From: Bagarius yarrelli
Taxonomy: Eukaryota; Chordata; Actinopteri; Siluriformes; Sisoridae
NCBI GenBank assembly: GCA_005784505.1
Contig: VCAZ01000018.1
Location: forward strand, 1,103,316 to 1,167,315
DNA: 64,000 nucleotides
Reading direction: 5' to 3'
Shown: piece by piece, positions 33,527 through 44,338 of the stretch
Numbering within the stretch: position 1 is the first letter of the stretch
Layout: every line of letters starts with the position of its first letter
Notes under the pieces: generated by a model
What the model saw: only the letters and a program-made list of their open reading frames with translations
Told to the model about the DNA's origin: nothing
Database searches by the model: none
Made by a program: the position numbers and the translations under genes

Positions 33527-33604
33527 ATTGTCCATTCTGTTGCTTAATTAAATGATCTGAAAATTGTTTTTGGAACCCATACTAATAATGATTATTTTCA
33601 TATT

Positions 33605-33805
33605 TATGCAGGTGATGACCGATATGCAAAACCGATATTTAGTTGAGGTTGTATTGTAGTGCATTATTATTTTCTAACTGGGTAATTCAATCAGTTAAAG
33701 CAAATCAAGTTACTTTACCTGCATATCGGTGGATCCGATATTACAAAACCAATAACGGAGAAAAATATCAGCGAAACCGATTATTGTCCGATCTCTATTC
33801 AGTGC
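33605..33805 (-). repeat. 'ATCGG' TIR-like element, copy E, compact
   Basis: Right end (minus-strand start) GAGATCGGACAATAATCGG; GGATCCACCGATATGCAGG inside; left end TGACCGATATGCAAAACCGA is the inverse. About 200 bp, the clearest small TIR copy of the family. Confidence 0.6.
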
Positions 33806-35156
33806 TCCTTTGCTTGGTTTCTTTGTCTTGTAGTTTATTTCCTGTTTTTTTAATACTATTCTAATTATTTGTAGAATAGTATTATTTGTAAAATTCCTAC
33901 TATTAAGATTACAAAGACTTGCATCACCCTTACTTTTAAAACCATGCTGAATTGCCTTGACCTTAGCCTCCGTGTCTTGTCATTTGGTTAAGAATTACTG
34001 TGCTTTGTTTTTTACCTTCATTCCTGTATTTTGACCCTAATCTGTTCTACATGACTCAAAAATCGTTTTCAGAGGCACCTTATAAATTCTCTGAACATTT
34101 TATTTAGGACTGTGTAGGTTTCATCATTAGCCCATGATTATTATTACATCCCTCTTGAGTGTTTAATTAACTCTGCCTCACTGACTTTCTCCTCAGTTTA
34201 ATGTGATGAATAAAATAAGTGTGATTTGAACTTATTGGCTTTTGACAAACCAAACCTTTCAGTTCAAGATTTTTTCTTTCAAAATGTAGGCACATCTGCA
34301 CTATATTACAATTTGTTAAAAGCATAGCTGATTTTAGGGAGCTATAAGTGCATCTGTTTACCTGTGTATTAAGGTAAGGAACTGATATGGTTGTCGCTTC
34401 CAGAATTTAAAGTGTCGTGTCGGCCGGATCTGCCTTACATGCCGATGTGTGAAAGGGCAATTTTTATATTTTTTAGACTGTAGCGTTTGTAATAAGAGAA
34501 AGGTTCGGCTAACTAGAAATCATTGTTATTCAGATCACTTGCTGACCACCCGGCTAGATAGGAAACAAGTGGAATGATTGCAGAACAAGGAACAGAAGGA
34601 GAAAGCTGGATAAAATGGAATCTGAACAAGCTCCTACGTCGTCTATCATATACATAGCATCATAATCGGTCTATCGACAGCATGTTGGCTTTGAATTTGA
34701 GGAGGGTAGGAATCAAAGAGCTAAACAGGTCTAGGGATTTTGTCGCTGGTGACACTTTCGATGATGGAAAAAATAATTGCGCGAGGTATTGATTTACAAT
34801 TGCAAATGAACTATAGCCAAGGCCTTGACTATATATTAACGTGTAATGAAATTGTCCCAGTCTGACTGCCTGAATTTGGCATGGTGTAATTAAAGACGAT
34901 TTTATTGTTGCTATGACACTCTCTGATCTAACCTCTAAATCCAATCTTACTTGGCCAGGAATTGTTTTTTTTCTAATGTCCAGGCTCTGATTAGCACAGA
35001 TGGCTGACTGAATGTGGGAGTTTCGAGTTTAATCCTGCATCTGCTACTGATAAACTCCTAATAATGAGTAGACCTGATCTGATGCAAAATTCAATACAGC
35101 ATCCATTTCGACTTACTTCTGATAAAGAAAAAAATCGTCTATGGTATCATAAATGA
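33806..35156. other. Unassigned sequence
   Basis: Nothing recognised except a tRNA-head-like TTCGAGTTTAATCC at 35021. Confidence 0.4.
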
Positions 35157-35370
35157 CTAAGGCTCTGGGTTAGTTATTTATGGTACCACTGCCCCTCTTT
35201 TGATCGTTGATTTTAGGATCAAGGGTCAGACCGCACTATTGCCAAGTGCCACTGTTGGATTCCTAAGCAAAACCCTTAACCCTCTCTGTTTCGGGGGCAT
35301 TGTAGTGTTGGCTAAACCTCTGCTCTGACCCAAACTTTCTAAGCTGGAATATGCAAAGAAAGAACTGTGA
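35157..35370 (+). repeat. Second-family SINE, plus copy
   Basis: Head CTAAGGCTCTGGGTTAG, linker GCCACTGTTGGATTCCTAAG, body CTCTGCTCTGACCC and tail GCTGGAATATGCAAAGAAAG. An insertion sits between head and B box. Same family as 22185 and 63784. Confidence 0.7.
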
Positions 35371-35500
35371 CAAAGATTATGGGTTTGATTTCCAGCACCA
35401 CCAAGCTTCCTGCTGTCCCCCTGAGCAAGGCCCTTAACTCTCAACTTCTTAGTTGGATAAAAAATAGGGCTAAATGTAAGTTGCCATGGAAGAAGGCATC
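35371..35500 (+). repeat. First-family SINE lacking its A box, fused to the preceding SINE
   Basis: Begins at ATTATGGGTTTGATTTCC (B box), then CCCCTGAGCAAGGCCCTTAA and the tail TAAATGTAAGTTGCCATGG. Directly abuts the 3' end of the other SINE with no spacer. Confidence 0.7.
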
Positions 35501-35800
35501 TTCCAACTTCACTAACTATGTAATTGACAAAATTGTAAATTATGCAAATTTAATACGTTAAGATTGTTGGTGGATCTGAATGTTCCAAAGTCAACTGGAG
35601 ACCTGAGAGTTCAGCGGAAGTTCTGTTTAATTATGTTGACAGAATATAACCTTGTTGTGTCAATGCAAAATGACCCACTTGATAGGGATTAATAATAACA
35701 GAACTGATAAACCAGCACCAGGGAACATCGTTGCAAGGTGGCCAAAATATTATCCTTGGACCCTCTTATTTAAGCTGGATTTATAAGCTTTCCTCAGTAA

Positions 35801-35938
35801 CATTTTCATCATTTGGCAGATGCCCTCTTTCAGAGCGACTTACATTTCTCTCATTTGTACAGCCAAAAGTTGATACTAAACAGTCGTGTTGACGGGCCCA
35901 GAGGCAATGCTGTGACTTAAACCACGGAGTTATATCTG
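35801..35938 (-). repeat. tRNA-headed SINE, tail half
   Basis: ATCATTTGGCAGATGCCCTC and AGAGCGACTTACATTTCTCT, then GGGCCCAGAGGCAATGC. The head is lost. Confidence 0.65.
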
Positions 35939-38900
35939 TCCCAAAACGTCTCACCAGGATCCTTCGGAGAAATCCCAATTGCACCACTTGTTTTACTGCC
36001 ACGTGTAATTGAAATTGTACACTAGAATAGAGGTAAACTGACTGTGCAACTGCCAAAGACTAGGTACCGAAAGTAAAATTTTAATGACCTTTGGGTAATA
36101 TACGAACAGATCTATGTAAAGGTTTCTACTCCTGGAACATGGCCTAGATCTGCCCACAGGCAAGAGTTTGGTTGCCACCCAAATTCCCTCAGTTGTGCTC
36201 AGCCTGTAATGGCAGTGTTATTTTGGACTATTTTCAGGATTTTAAAATGATTTTCTGGCCAAATCAAACATACTCCGCAGTACAGCTGAACTCTTCACCC
36301 AACTCATCTCTGAATCCTGTTCTGTAAATGTCAAACTGCCTATTGGTAAAAAATGATTTAAAAGACATCCTCGAATGCTGAACGCAACAAGAGAAGGTGA
36401 AAGGAAAAGGTCAGAGTGTGAGCACTAGAGCTTCATCTACCATCTTGTAATAATTATCTTCAGCTGAGTCAAAATAAATGTGTCTTGTTAAATCTTAGTT
36501 ACTGTACTTTAGTGACTTCTAACGGATAAAAAACTTGATTCATTTAGTGTTTGGAGGCTCTTTATTCTCTAAACTTTCAGAGCCTTTTTATCCCACAAAC
36601 ATCTTTACCTACAGAGTGTGTAAAAAATGATTAGGGTTTTTTTCAGGCAAAAGAAGCTTTTATCTTAATTAAAACTGGGGTTAGGGCTTGAGAGGGCATG
36701 GTCAATACCGGAAAATACATTTTTGTTGTCACAATATTTTGCTTATACAATAAGTAAAGTATATTTTTTAGAATGGATTTTACAGCATTGTTAAACTCTT
36801 AAATCTGATTGGTCTAAAACTGGTTTTGTTTGTCGAATTTTTGATCACACGACACTTTTTTGAGTCGCGCCAAATTTCTGTTATTTTTGCAGCAATCAAT
36901 GCATGATTTTTATATTAACATATTTGCACTAAAACAGAACTCCATCTATGGTGACAATGCGTGTATGGATGGAAGCACTGGAGCTTATTATATATCATAT
37001 CATGTTGTAGAAGTGACTTGACTAAAATCCTAAATTGTTAGCAGGTAGGCTAGTTCTAGCCACGCTAACCAATATACTCTGCCTATCCATATGCTTCACC
37101 GCCACCTTTTTGTTCCTTTTGTTTGTTGGTTTAACAATTTCCACATGTTTACCTATAGTGTAAGCAGTCAGGTACCAGCTTTAAGATTGGTAGGCATAAT
37201 GTGTAGATCTAAATTCTGCGCTATCGCTACAAATCGTATGTGCTTTACTCGCACAGTGGGAGCTGGGAGTTAGCATAAGAGCTGGAAATTGCAATGTGTA
37301 TCAGTGTCTTATGTCAAGTAGACAGGTATTAGACAAAACAACAGAACACAAAAAAACCAAAGAGGTTTGGTAAGATATACAACATTAAGTAGGAGGTAAA
37401 GTAAACAAGATGCTAAATAGATGGTATAATTTGACATTGTCCTTATAGGCATGAATTCCGTATGCAAAATATTGATATCAAAACGACCTTTTTGGAGCAA
37501 TACACTACACTGGTAGATGGGACATAGCAACTCTTTATTCGAAAATGGCATCATTTGTCTTTTGTCAGGTGCCGTTGGACTTAATAGCAAACTGCTTTTG
37601 TGGAAAGACACTTTTTAAAGTGTCAAACCCAAACGTGGTCTTTTGGCCGTTTAGCTGCATTGGCTAATGGCTTCATAAAAAAAATCTTCTTTACTGCCGT
37701 TTTTTATTCTTGCAGTAGTTTTTTAATTCATTTCCCGTCTTTGGTGCAATTTGCAGATGGAGGACTGCAGTCGTATAACTACATTAATTCAGTCTAAAGA
37801 AATTATCTGTTAAATCATAAATTTGGGTGTATAATAATTATTCTGATTGGTGGATGATCATTTCCTAAATTGTAGCTTGGCTAAAGCTAGACCAATAAGT
37901 ACACTTAGACAGGTAAATCATTTTTTTTTTTGTTAATTAGTTGCGAGTAATGTGAACCGTTCACTGTACAAATGTTCATAAATCCTTGTTTGCAATATTT
38001 TAGTCTGTTTCTAAGCCAAGAAATCATCAGTCCTGTTGCATCAAGAAGGTTACCGAATGGCACAAATGGAATATTTAATCACACACTCTCTGCTGATCTC
38101 ATGTCAGTCCATTTGCATTTTATGAGTGCTTATTTACACACCCGCTGCCAGCTTTTGTGCAAGGTGAACTTCTTCTCTTGCTCTCACCTTCCTTGTCACG
38201 TTTACAACCGACGCGCTAATGCTTAGTATTATGGGTAGTCTCATGTTGCAGTGTTTTTGTTTTTTTTTTGTTTGAACATGTGGGCGGTCTCTGTGGTGTC
38301 AGAAATTTAATGAGGTGTGTTTTTATAAACACTTCATTTTAACCCCTGGAAAACAATGTGAAAAAAAGAGAAAAAAATTAATAAACTACAGCATAATTAC
38401 ATTTTTCAATATAAACATACAATAGGTGATTATCCTTAAAAACATTTTTTGTTCTGCTAATTGAAAATCTTTTCACATCCCGATAGCAGTCATTATGCTA
38501 ATTGGTCTAAATGTATTTGTATATTTTGCAGAAGGCATGGGACCAAAAAAATGTTTGTTCAATCAAGAGGTTTGGTCTTTCCTACCTGAACCTAAACATA
38601 TGTATGCTTATACCTACTGTGCACCTTGTTACCATAGACAAAAAAAAATAATAACAATAATTGTTGCGTTTCGGCACTGGAGTCAACTACAGGAGTCAAA
38701 GTGTCTGAAAGTTGATGTCATGGTTACAGTATTTCTTTTGGACAGTATTTCTTTTCTTTCGGAATATAGTATGATTGGATTTTGCTGTGTTTTGAGAGGA
38801 ACTCATAGTTTATGTAGTTTGTGTATCTTTATGTAGTTCATCTCCAGCGGCAGCAGAGTGTTATAGGGGAATATTTTTATGGGTTTTTTTTTTTTTGTTA

Positions 38901-39084
38901 ATAACTTTGATATAAATTTTTTTTCACTGGTAAATAACATCCAGCCCAGTTGGTGGATTAGCACAGGGTCAATAAGCCTCAGTGGCAGTTTAACAGTGAT
39001 GACCCTGTCTTCTAGATCACCATCCAGATAAAACCCCAAGAAACTTTACTGCAGTTTGGAATAACCTACTGGTTTGTCAAAGAA
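35939..39084. other. Repeat-poor non-coding stretch of 3.1 kb
   Basis: Longest stretch without a repeat that I recognise. Open frames at 37091, 37309, 37600, 37972 and 38495 show no domain, no splice context and frequent Phe/Leu/Cys runs. Segment 38005-38215 is of complex composition and could be a conserved element. Confidence 0.4.
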
Positions 39085-39331
39085 GAACTGACTCACCGAT
39101 TGAACCTTGTTCCTCCCAAGGTTTGCTTGTGAAATTAGTCACTGATGGAGTTTTGGTTCCTTGCTGCTGTCGCGCTTTGGTTTAATTAGCTGGGGACTCT
39201 TAATTTACAGATATTAGAGTGTTTTTAGTAAGTGTTTATTATTGTCTTTTTACATTTGGTTTTGATTTGACACAATTTATATTGTTAAAAAAGCGCTCAA
39301 TAAATAAAGGGGACTTGACCTGAATTGACAT
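39085..39331 (-). repeat. Interspersed repeat, 'AAGAAACCTTGAGAGGAACC' family, minus copy
   Basis: GAACCTTGTTCCTCCCAAGG, TTTTGGTTCCTTGCTGCTGT and the end AAAAAGCGCTCAATAAATAA / AGGGGACTTGACC correspond to the 3' to 5' order of this family. The AAGCGCT..AATAAA terminus is LINE-tail-like. Confidence 0.65.
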
Positions 39332-39633
39332 GATGTATTGTAGTAATGCCGTCTAGTCTCTGTGCTTTCATGCATTCAGGAAGCGTGGCCTTTCATCTAA
39401 ACGGGCAAGCCAGGGGTGAGGAAAAATTAGGAGAAAACTTTGCAAGTAACCAAATTTAAAAAGCAGAAATGAATATGTCCGGATGTGATTCTGCAAAAAA
39501 AAAATTATCATCTTTAGTTTAGAAACAGTAATTTTGTTCTTGACTGTGTGTTTTGCTATTTGCATATTGCATATTTTGGTATATATGTTAATAAAATTTA
39601 AATAAAGTTTCATTGTTCATAGCATATGTTGGT
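39332..39633. other. Unassigned AT-rich sequence
   Basis: Nothing recognised. Confidence 0.4.
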
Positions 39634-39698
39634 TAGGAGCCTTGTTCAGGAGCCCAGCTTTGGCATCTTGTTGCTGAGTGCAACCTCTTAACCCTTAT
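39634..39698 (-). repeat. SINE fragment
   Basis: AGGAGCCTTGTTCAGGAGCC and CAACCTCTTAACCCTTA, remnants of the first SINE family. Confidence 0.5.
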
Positions 39699-40310
39699 GG
39701 TGTATTCATCGTCCTTGTAGATCGATCCTGACTCTTGACAGTTTCCCATGAAAAAAAAATCTATAATGAAAAATGAGAGCGTAGTTTGACACCCACCTTC
39801 ATTAAAATCTCTTTGTGTCAATCAAAACGTGCAAAAGTGACCAGTATTTGCGAAACTATTAAATCCTCTGCCCTCTGAGTCAAACTTTTCAACACACAGC
39901 ATGTCATTAAACGTGGACAAGTTGTCATATATTTTAGAGACAAAGAAGGAGCAAGTGCAGCAATGAATAGTGATGAAGAAAGAAAGAGAAATACTCAATC
40001 TTATTGTCTGCATCTGCCCAGAAGCAGGTCAGGATCTATGTGAAAAGCTTATTAGCACACAAAGCACAGTAGACTCAGAGGAACAGGGTAAACTAAAGGC
40101 AGTACACAATCAGGCGGTACAAAATTTACCCAAGGTTAATCCAACAACAAGTCTAAAAAAACAAGGGGGACGGGTCAGAAAATACAATATAGGCTGTCAG
40201 ATATATCATCCAGCGAATTACTAGGATTGTATAGACTAGGTACTACACACACTAGGCCTCACACATCCAAACAATTTTAGTAGCCCTAATCCTACACATT
40301 TACATGGAGA
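39699..40310. other. Unassigned sequence
   Basis: Nothing recognised. Confidence 0.4.
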
Positions 40311-40500
40311 AACTGGAGTCTATCCCAGTGGACTCATGGTAAAAGGCAGGAAACCGGATGCCAACTTGTCACAAGGTGGAATCACACAATGTAGTCGGTT
40401 AGAAATGTCTTTCAGCCTGTCCTTAGACTGGGAGAGGAAAGCAGAGTATCCACAGAAAACCCCCAGCGTGCCCCAAGGTACGAATCAAATTCCTGAGCCT
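40311..40500 (-). repeat. SINE related to the 'GGGAGGAAACC' type, decayed
   Basis: ACTGGAGTCTATCCCAGTGG, ACTGGGAGAGGAAAGCAGAG and AAACCCCCAGCGTGCCCC follow the body order of this SINE group. The head is eroded. It explains the 63-codon plus-strand frame. Confidence 0.6.
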
Positions 40501-40902
40501 GAAGATATAAGACATAAAGCTAGATAATAAAACTTGAATGATATCAGTCCAGAAGTATACATAAGTGCATTTTTTTGTTTTCCTTGATTGTTAGTGCTCA
40601 AAGGAATACTTGGGTTTCTTTCTGTTGCCTTTTAAGAAATACAATTCCAACATTGTGGTCCAGAATTCTAAGTGATCAGCTCTGCATGAAAGATCAAATT
40701 CAACTCGCTGCATAACATGACCCCATGACACTTGCATTTGGAGCGGCGCATGCCGGACTCGTTTTTCTGACTCTACTGAGGTCAGAGTTGAGCCTGGTAG
40801 TTCAACTTTTGGCTCATTATTATTGAGCTGTGGAGGGTTATGTTGAGAACCATGAGCTTGTATGTTGTATGTCTGCGAGCTTTGCTAAGCTGATACATTT
40901 TA
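40501..40902. other. Unassigned sequence
   Basis: Nothing recognised. Confidence 0.4.
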
Positions 40903-41100
40903 TCAGTTCAGCTCAATTCAGATTTATTTGTATAGCACTTTTAGAAATACAAAATAATTAAAAATTGGCAATTGCATTTACATTATTTAGCAGATGTTCT
41001 TATCCAGAGCGAGGGCAGGAGTGGCAACAAAAAATCCATGATATCATATTAGGAAGGAACCTAAAGAAGAACCAGAGTTAACGGGGAACACATCCTTATC
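40903..41100 (+). repeat. Interspersed repeat, 'AAGAAACCTTGAGAGGAACC' family, with SINE-tail insert
   Basis: AGCTCAATTCAGATTTATTT, GTATAGCACTTTTAGAAATA at the left; GAAGGAACCTAAAGAAGAAC and GGGGAACACATCC at the right. Between them 40972-41012 is a minus-strand SINE tail (TTATTTAGCAGATGTTCTTA) that interrupts the family order. Confidence 0.65.
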
Positions 41101-41204
41101 AACAGATTGCGTGTCTATAGGTCATGTATTGTTCACCAAATTATATTTTAAACAGACCTGGAACCAGGAACTTGTGACCAGGTTTATGTCCATATATAGA
41201 AACA

Positions 41205-42281
41205 CAAGCACAAGCAAAATAAGGCTCAGTAGTGTGTGTGGCCTCCACGTGTCTGTATGACCTCCCTACAACCCAGGGGCAACCGCACCGGCATATGGTC
41301 TCACAAGGGGTCTGAGGATCTCATCTCGGTACCTAATGGCAGTCAGGCTACCTCTGGCGAGCACATGGAGGGCTGTGCGGCCCTTCAAAGAAATGCCACC
41401 ACACACCATTACTGACCCCCTGCCAAACCGGTCATGCTGGAGGATGTTACAGGCAGCAGAACGTTCTCCACGGCGTCTCCAGGCTCTGTCACGTCTGTCA
41501 CATGTGCTCAGTGTGAACCTGCTTTCATCTGTGAAGAGCACAGGGCACCAGTGGCGAATTTGCCAATCTTGGTGTTCTCTGGCAAATACCAAACGTCCTG
41601 CACGGTGTTGGGCTGTAAGCACAACCCCCACCTGTGGACGTCTGGCCCTCATACCACCCTCATGGAGTCTGTTTCTGACCATTTGAGCAGACACATGCAC
41701 ATTTGTGGCCTGCTGGAGGTCATTTTGCAGGGCTCTGGCAGTGCTTCTCCTGTTCCTCCTTGCACAAAAGCGGAGGTAGCGGTCCTGCTGCCTGGGTTGT
41801 TGCCCTCCTACGGCCTCCTCCACGTCTCCCGATGTACTGGCCTGTCTCCTGGTATCGCCTCCATGCTCTGGACACTATGCTGACAGACACAGCAAACCTT
41901 CTTGCCACAGCTCGCATTGATGTGCCATCCTGGATGAGCTGCACTACCTGAGCCACTTGTATGGATTGTAGACTCCGTCTCATGCTACCACTAGAGTGAA
42001 AGCACCGCCAGCATTCAAAAGTGACCAAAACATCAGCCAGAAAGCATAGGAAACTGAGAAGTGGTCTGTGGTCACCACCTGCAGAACCATTCCTTTATTG
42101 AGGGTGTCTTGCTAATTGCCTATAATTTTCACTTGTTGTCTATTCCATTTGCACAACAGCATGTGGGATTGATTGTCAATCAGTGTTGCTTCCTAAGTGG
42201 GCAGTTTGATTTCACAGAAGTGTGATTGACTTGGAGTTACTTTGTGTTGTTTAAGTGTTCCCTTTATTTTTTTGAGCAGTG
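41205..42281 (-). mobile_element. Tc1/mariner-like transposon, 3'-truncated
   Basis: The upstream terminus at 42281 is intact, CACTGCTCAAAAAAATAAAG on the minus strand, and is followed by TA at 42282-42283, the Tc1 target dinucleotide. The opposite terminus should lie near 41205 but no matching inverted repeat is seen; the sequence there passes into the neighbouring repeat. Carries the transposase pseudogene 41236-42028. Probably immobile. Confidence 0.85.
41236..42028 (-). pseudogene. Tc1-like transposase pseudogene
   Basis: N-terminal part (42028 down to about 41793) reads MRRSLQSIQVAQVVQLIQDG, then TSMRAVARRFAVSVSIVSRA and WRRYQETG, the first helix-turn-helix. The frame then shifts by one at a CCCAGGCAGC site (41788-41796) and continues as QQDRYLRFCARRNRRSTARA, the second HTH, and the start of the DDE domain with VLFTDESRFTLS (first catalytic Asp) and GGSVMVCGG-like GRGSVMVCGG. 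After YAGAVAPGL the frame jumps to the C-terminal CREVIQ region and the ACTACTGAGCC stop context near 41236, so the second Asp and the Glu are deleted. Two independent inactivating lesions. Confidence 0.88.
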
Positions 42282-42282
42282 T

Positions 42283-42342
42283 ATATATAATGCATTTATA
42301 TATACAATTTATACATATGTAGATATATATATATATATTTCG
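42283..42342. repeat. Imperfect (TA)n tract beside the Tc1 end
   Basis: TATATATAATGCATTTATATATACAATTTATACATATGTA pattern. Tc1 elements target TA, so the tract likely predates the insertion. Confidence 0.8.
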
Positions 42343-43278
42343 CATTCTCAACCAAACAGCGTGAAGGGAATTGTTCTCTTCTCTTGACCACCTTGCTCTT
42401 CTCTTGCTAACGCTTACACTTATGCTAATACTTTCACACTCTGGCTTTTTAAGATGGCACCTCCCAAGATGCTGTCTGAGGTGACCCTTTCCCCCACAGA
42501 CATAGTTGGTTCCCACTCAAAACCAGCAAACTTTCGGGTCGGGATCGAAACCTGGATCCGGGAACTGGTCCAGGACTTTTAAAAAAAAAAGTGAAATAGC
42601 ACAGCCCGGTTCCAGTTTAAGCACCAGCCCCGGTGGGAAAGCGGTAAATGTCATTTTCACTGCAGTGGTTAAGAAGCTCCAGGGTTGATTTTATGTAGAT
42701 TGGTAGAATTTGACACACAGGTCCAGTTAGTGAGCAGCAGTGCAGCACATTTGTCATCTCTGAAGTCGAACTTTCAAGTGCCTGTCTTTAAGCTCCATCA
42801 GTCGGTTCTGCCTGATGCAGTTATCTCCACACTGAGCCCTGGCTACTGAAGATGGGTAAATATTATGGAGATACACGTTTTAGGAGATCTCCAATGCACT
42901 TAAGCAAAATTGCCAGTGCTTTTGTTACTTCCAGGGACAATGGTATCATACAGCAAAGGTCTGATTTATGCAAATATCAAAAAGTAACACATTTCATATA
43001 AAATTAGTAATTAGGTTTAAGGACCAGGTAAGAAATTAGCAATCTAATGATAAGTAGTTTTGGGTCACAGGATGCAGCACTTAGCATGATTTGAAGTGAC
43101 CCAAATATATTTTTCTAATAACCTATGCTTAGTATTTCAGACCATACCATATGGCTGATTAGAGGAGCAGAAGCATGGAGGGTGATATGGAAATTAAATA
43201 AAAAAAGAGATATAAGGTGCGGACTTTGAATACAGGGGGAAATTTTTTGCAAAAAAAACCAAATCAAATATAGTCGTA
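42343..43278. other. Unassigned sequence
   Basis: Nothing recognised. Confidence 0.4.
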
Positions 43279-43909
43279 CAGTGGTGTGAAAAAGTGTTTG
43301 CCCCCTTACTGATTTCTTATTTTTTTGCATGTTTGTCACACTTTAATGTTTCAGATCATCAAACAAATTTAAATATTAGTCAAAGATAACACAAGTAAAC
43401 ACATCATGCAGTTTTTGAAAAAGGTTTTTATTATTAAGGAAAAACCAAACCCAAAACTACATAGCCCTGTGTGAAAATGTGTTTCCCCCCCTGTTAAAAC
43501 ATAACTTAACTCTGGTTTATCACCCAGGCCTGATTACTGCCACACCTGTTCGCAATCAAGAAATCACTTAAATAGGACCTGCCTGACAACGTGAAGTAGA
43601 CCAAAAGATCCTCAAAAGCTAGACATCATGCCGAGATCCAGAGAAATTCAAGAACAAATGAGAAAGAAAACAACTGAGATCTATCAGTCTGGAAAAGGTT
43701 ATAAAGCTATTTCTAAAGCTTTGGGACTGCAGCAAACCACAGTGAGAGCCATTATCTACAAATGGCAAAAACATGGAATAGTGGAGAACCTTCCCAGGGT
43801 TATCTTTGACTAATATTTAAATTTGTTTGATGATCTGAAACATTAAAGTGTGACAAACATGCAAAAAAATAAGAAATCAGTAAGCGGCAAACACTTTTTC
43901 AGACCACTG
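43279..43909 (+). mobile_element. Tc1-like deletion derivative, 631 bp, both termini intact
   Basis: Flanked by TA on both sides (43277-43278 and 43910-43911). TIRs of 112 bp (43279-43390) and 111 bp (43799-43909) are nearly identical; I count only a G/C change and a short C-run difference. The left end also has an inner copy of the terminal motif at 43467-43490 (GTGTGAAAATGTGTTT), i.e. an IR/DR layout. The matching inner repeat on the right was removed by the internal deletion. It looks recently mobile and could be moved only by a transposase in trans. Confidence 0.92.
43628..43813 (+). CDS. HTH-only remnant of Tc1 transposase, 61 codons, open
   Basis: Starts MPRSREIQEQMRKKTTEIYQ and continues SGKGYKAISKALGLQQTTVR and AIIYKWQKHGIVENLPR: the first (paired-like) helix-turn-helix of a Tc1 transposase, uninterrupted from its Met. 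At VENLPR the frame enters the right TIR and ends after VIFD with TAA-equivalent stop at 43811-43813. The GRPR-like linker, second HTH and the DDE catalytic domain are gone. If expressed it could bind transposon ends without cutting. Expression is unknown, and it may just be a deletion remnant. Confidence 0.55.
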   Translation: MPRSREIQEQMRKKTTEIYQSGKGYKAISKALGLQQTTVRAIIYKWQKHGIVENLPRVIFD

Positions 43910-44338
43910 TATTTTGTCAGTACTGGTTTTTACTATGACTGATTTTGGGTCAGAAATACCAAACCTAGTTTCAGCTCATGAGGTGATTTGTTGTCGAATT
44001 TGACCAAGCGTAGTCCTGGACCCGTTGTTAGACCTTCCAGAATTTTGATTAGTTTTGCTCATTAATGTGTGCTCTATGTCGAACTGGGAATTGGGTTGTT
44101 ATTTTCGGAATAGTTTCTTTTTCTCTGATTGACGAAGACTGGACTCACTGGACTTTGAATATTTACCACTGATTCAGGACAAAATGTGGTAAGATCTTTT
44201 TTTTTTTGCCACGCTGTTGGTTTTCCAGTTGGTTTTCTTGCTTAATGTCATCCTATGGCTGATGATAGGGGTTGTTAGCATATGATTTCTGAACCTTGTT
44301 TTTAAGAGCCATTAATTCTGGTTCTGTAAGTAGTTCAG
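43910..44338. other. Unassigned sequence
   Basis: Nothing recognised. Confidence 0.4.

Noticed and set aside
41434..41883. 149-codon plus-strand open frame (and neighbours at 41336 and 41703)
   Set aside because: Antisense shadow of the Tc1 transposase pseudogene on the minus strand.
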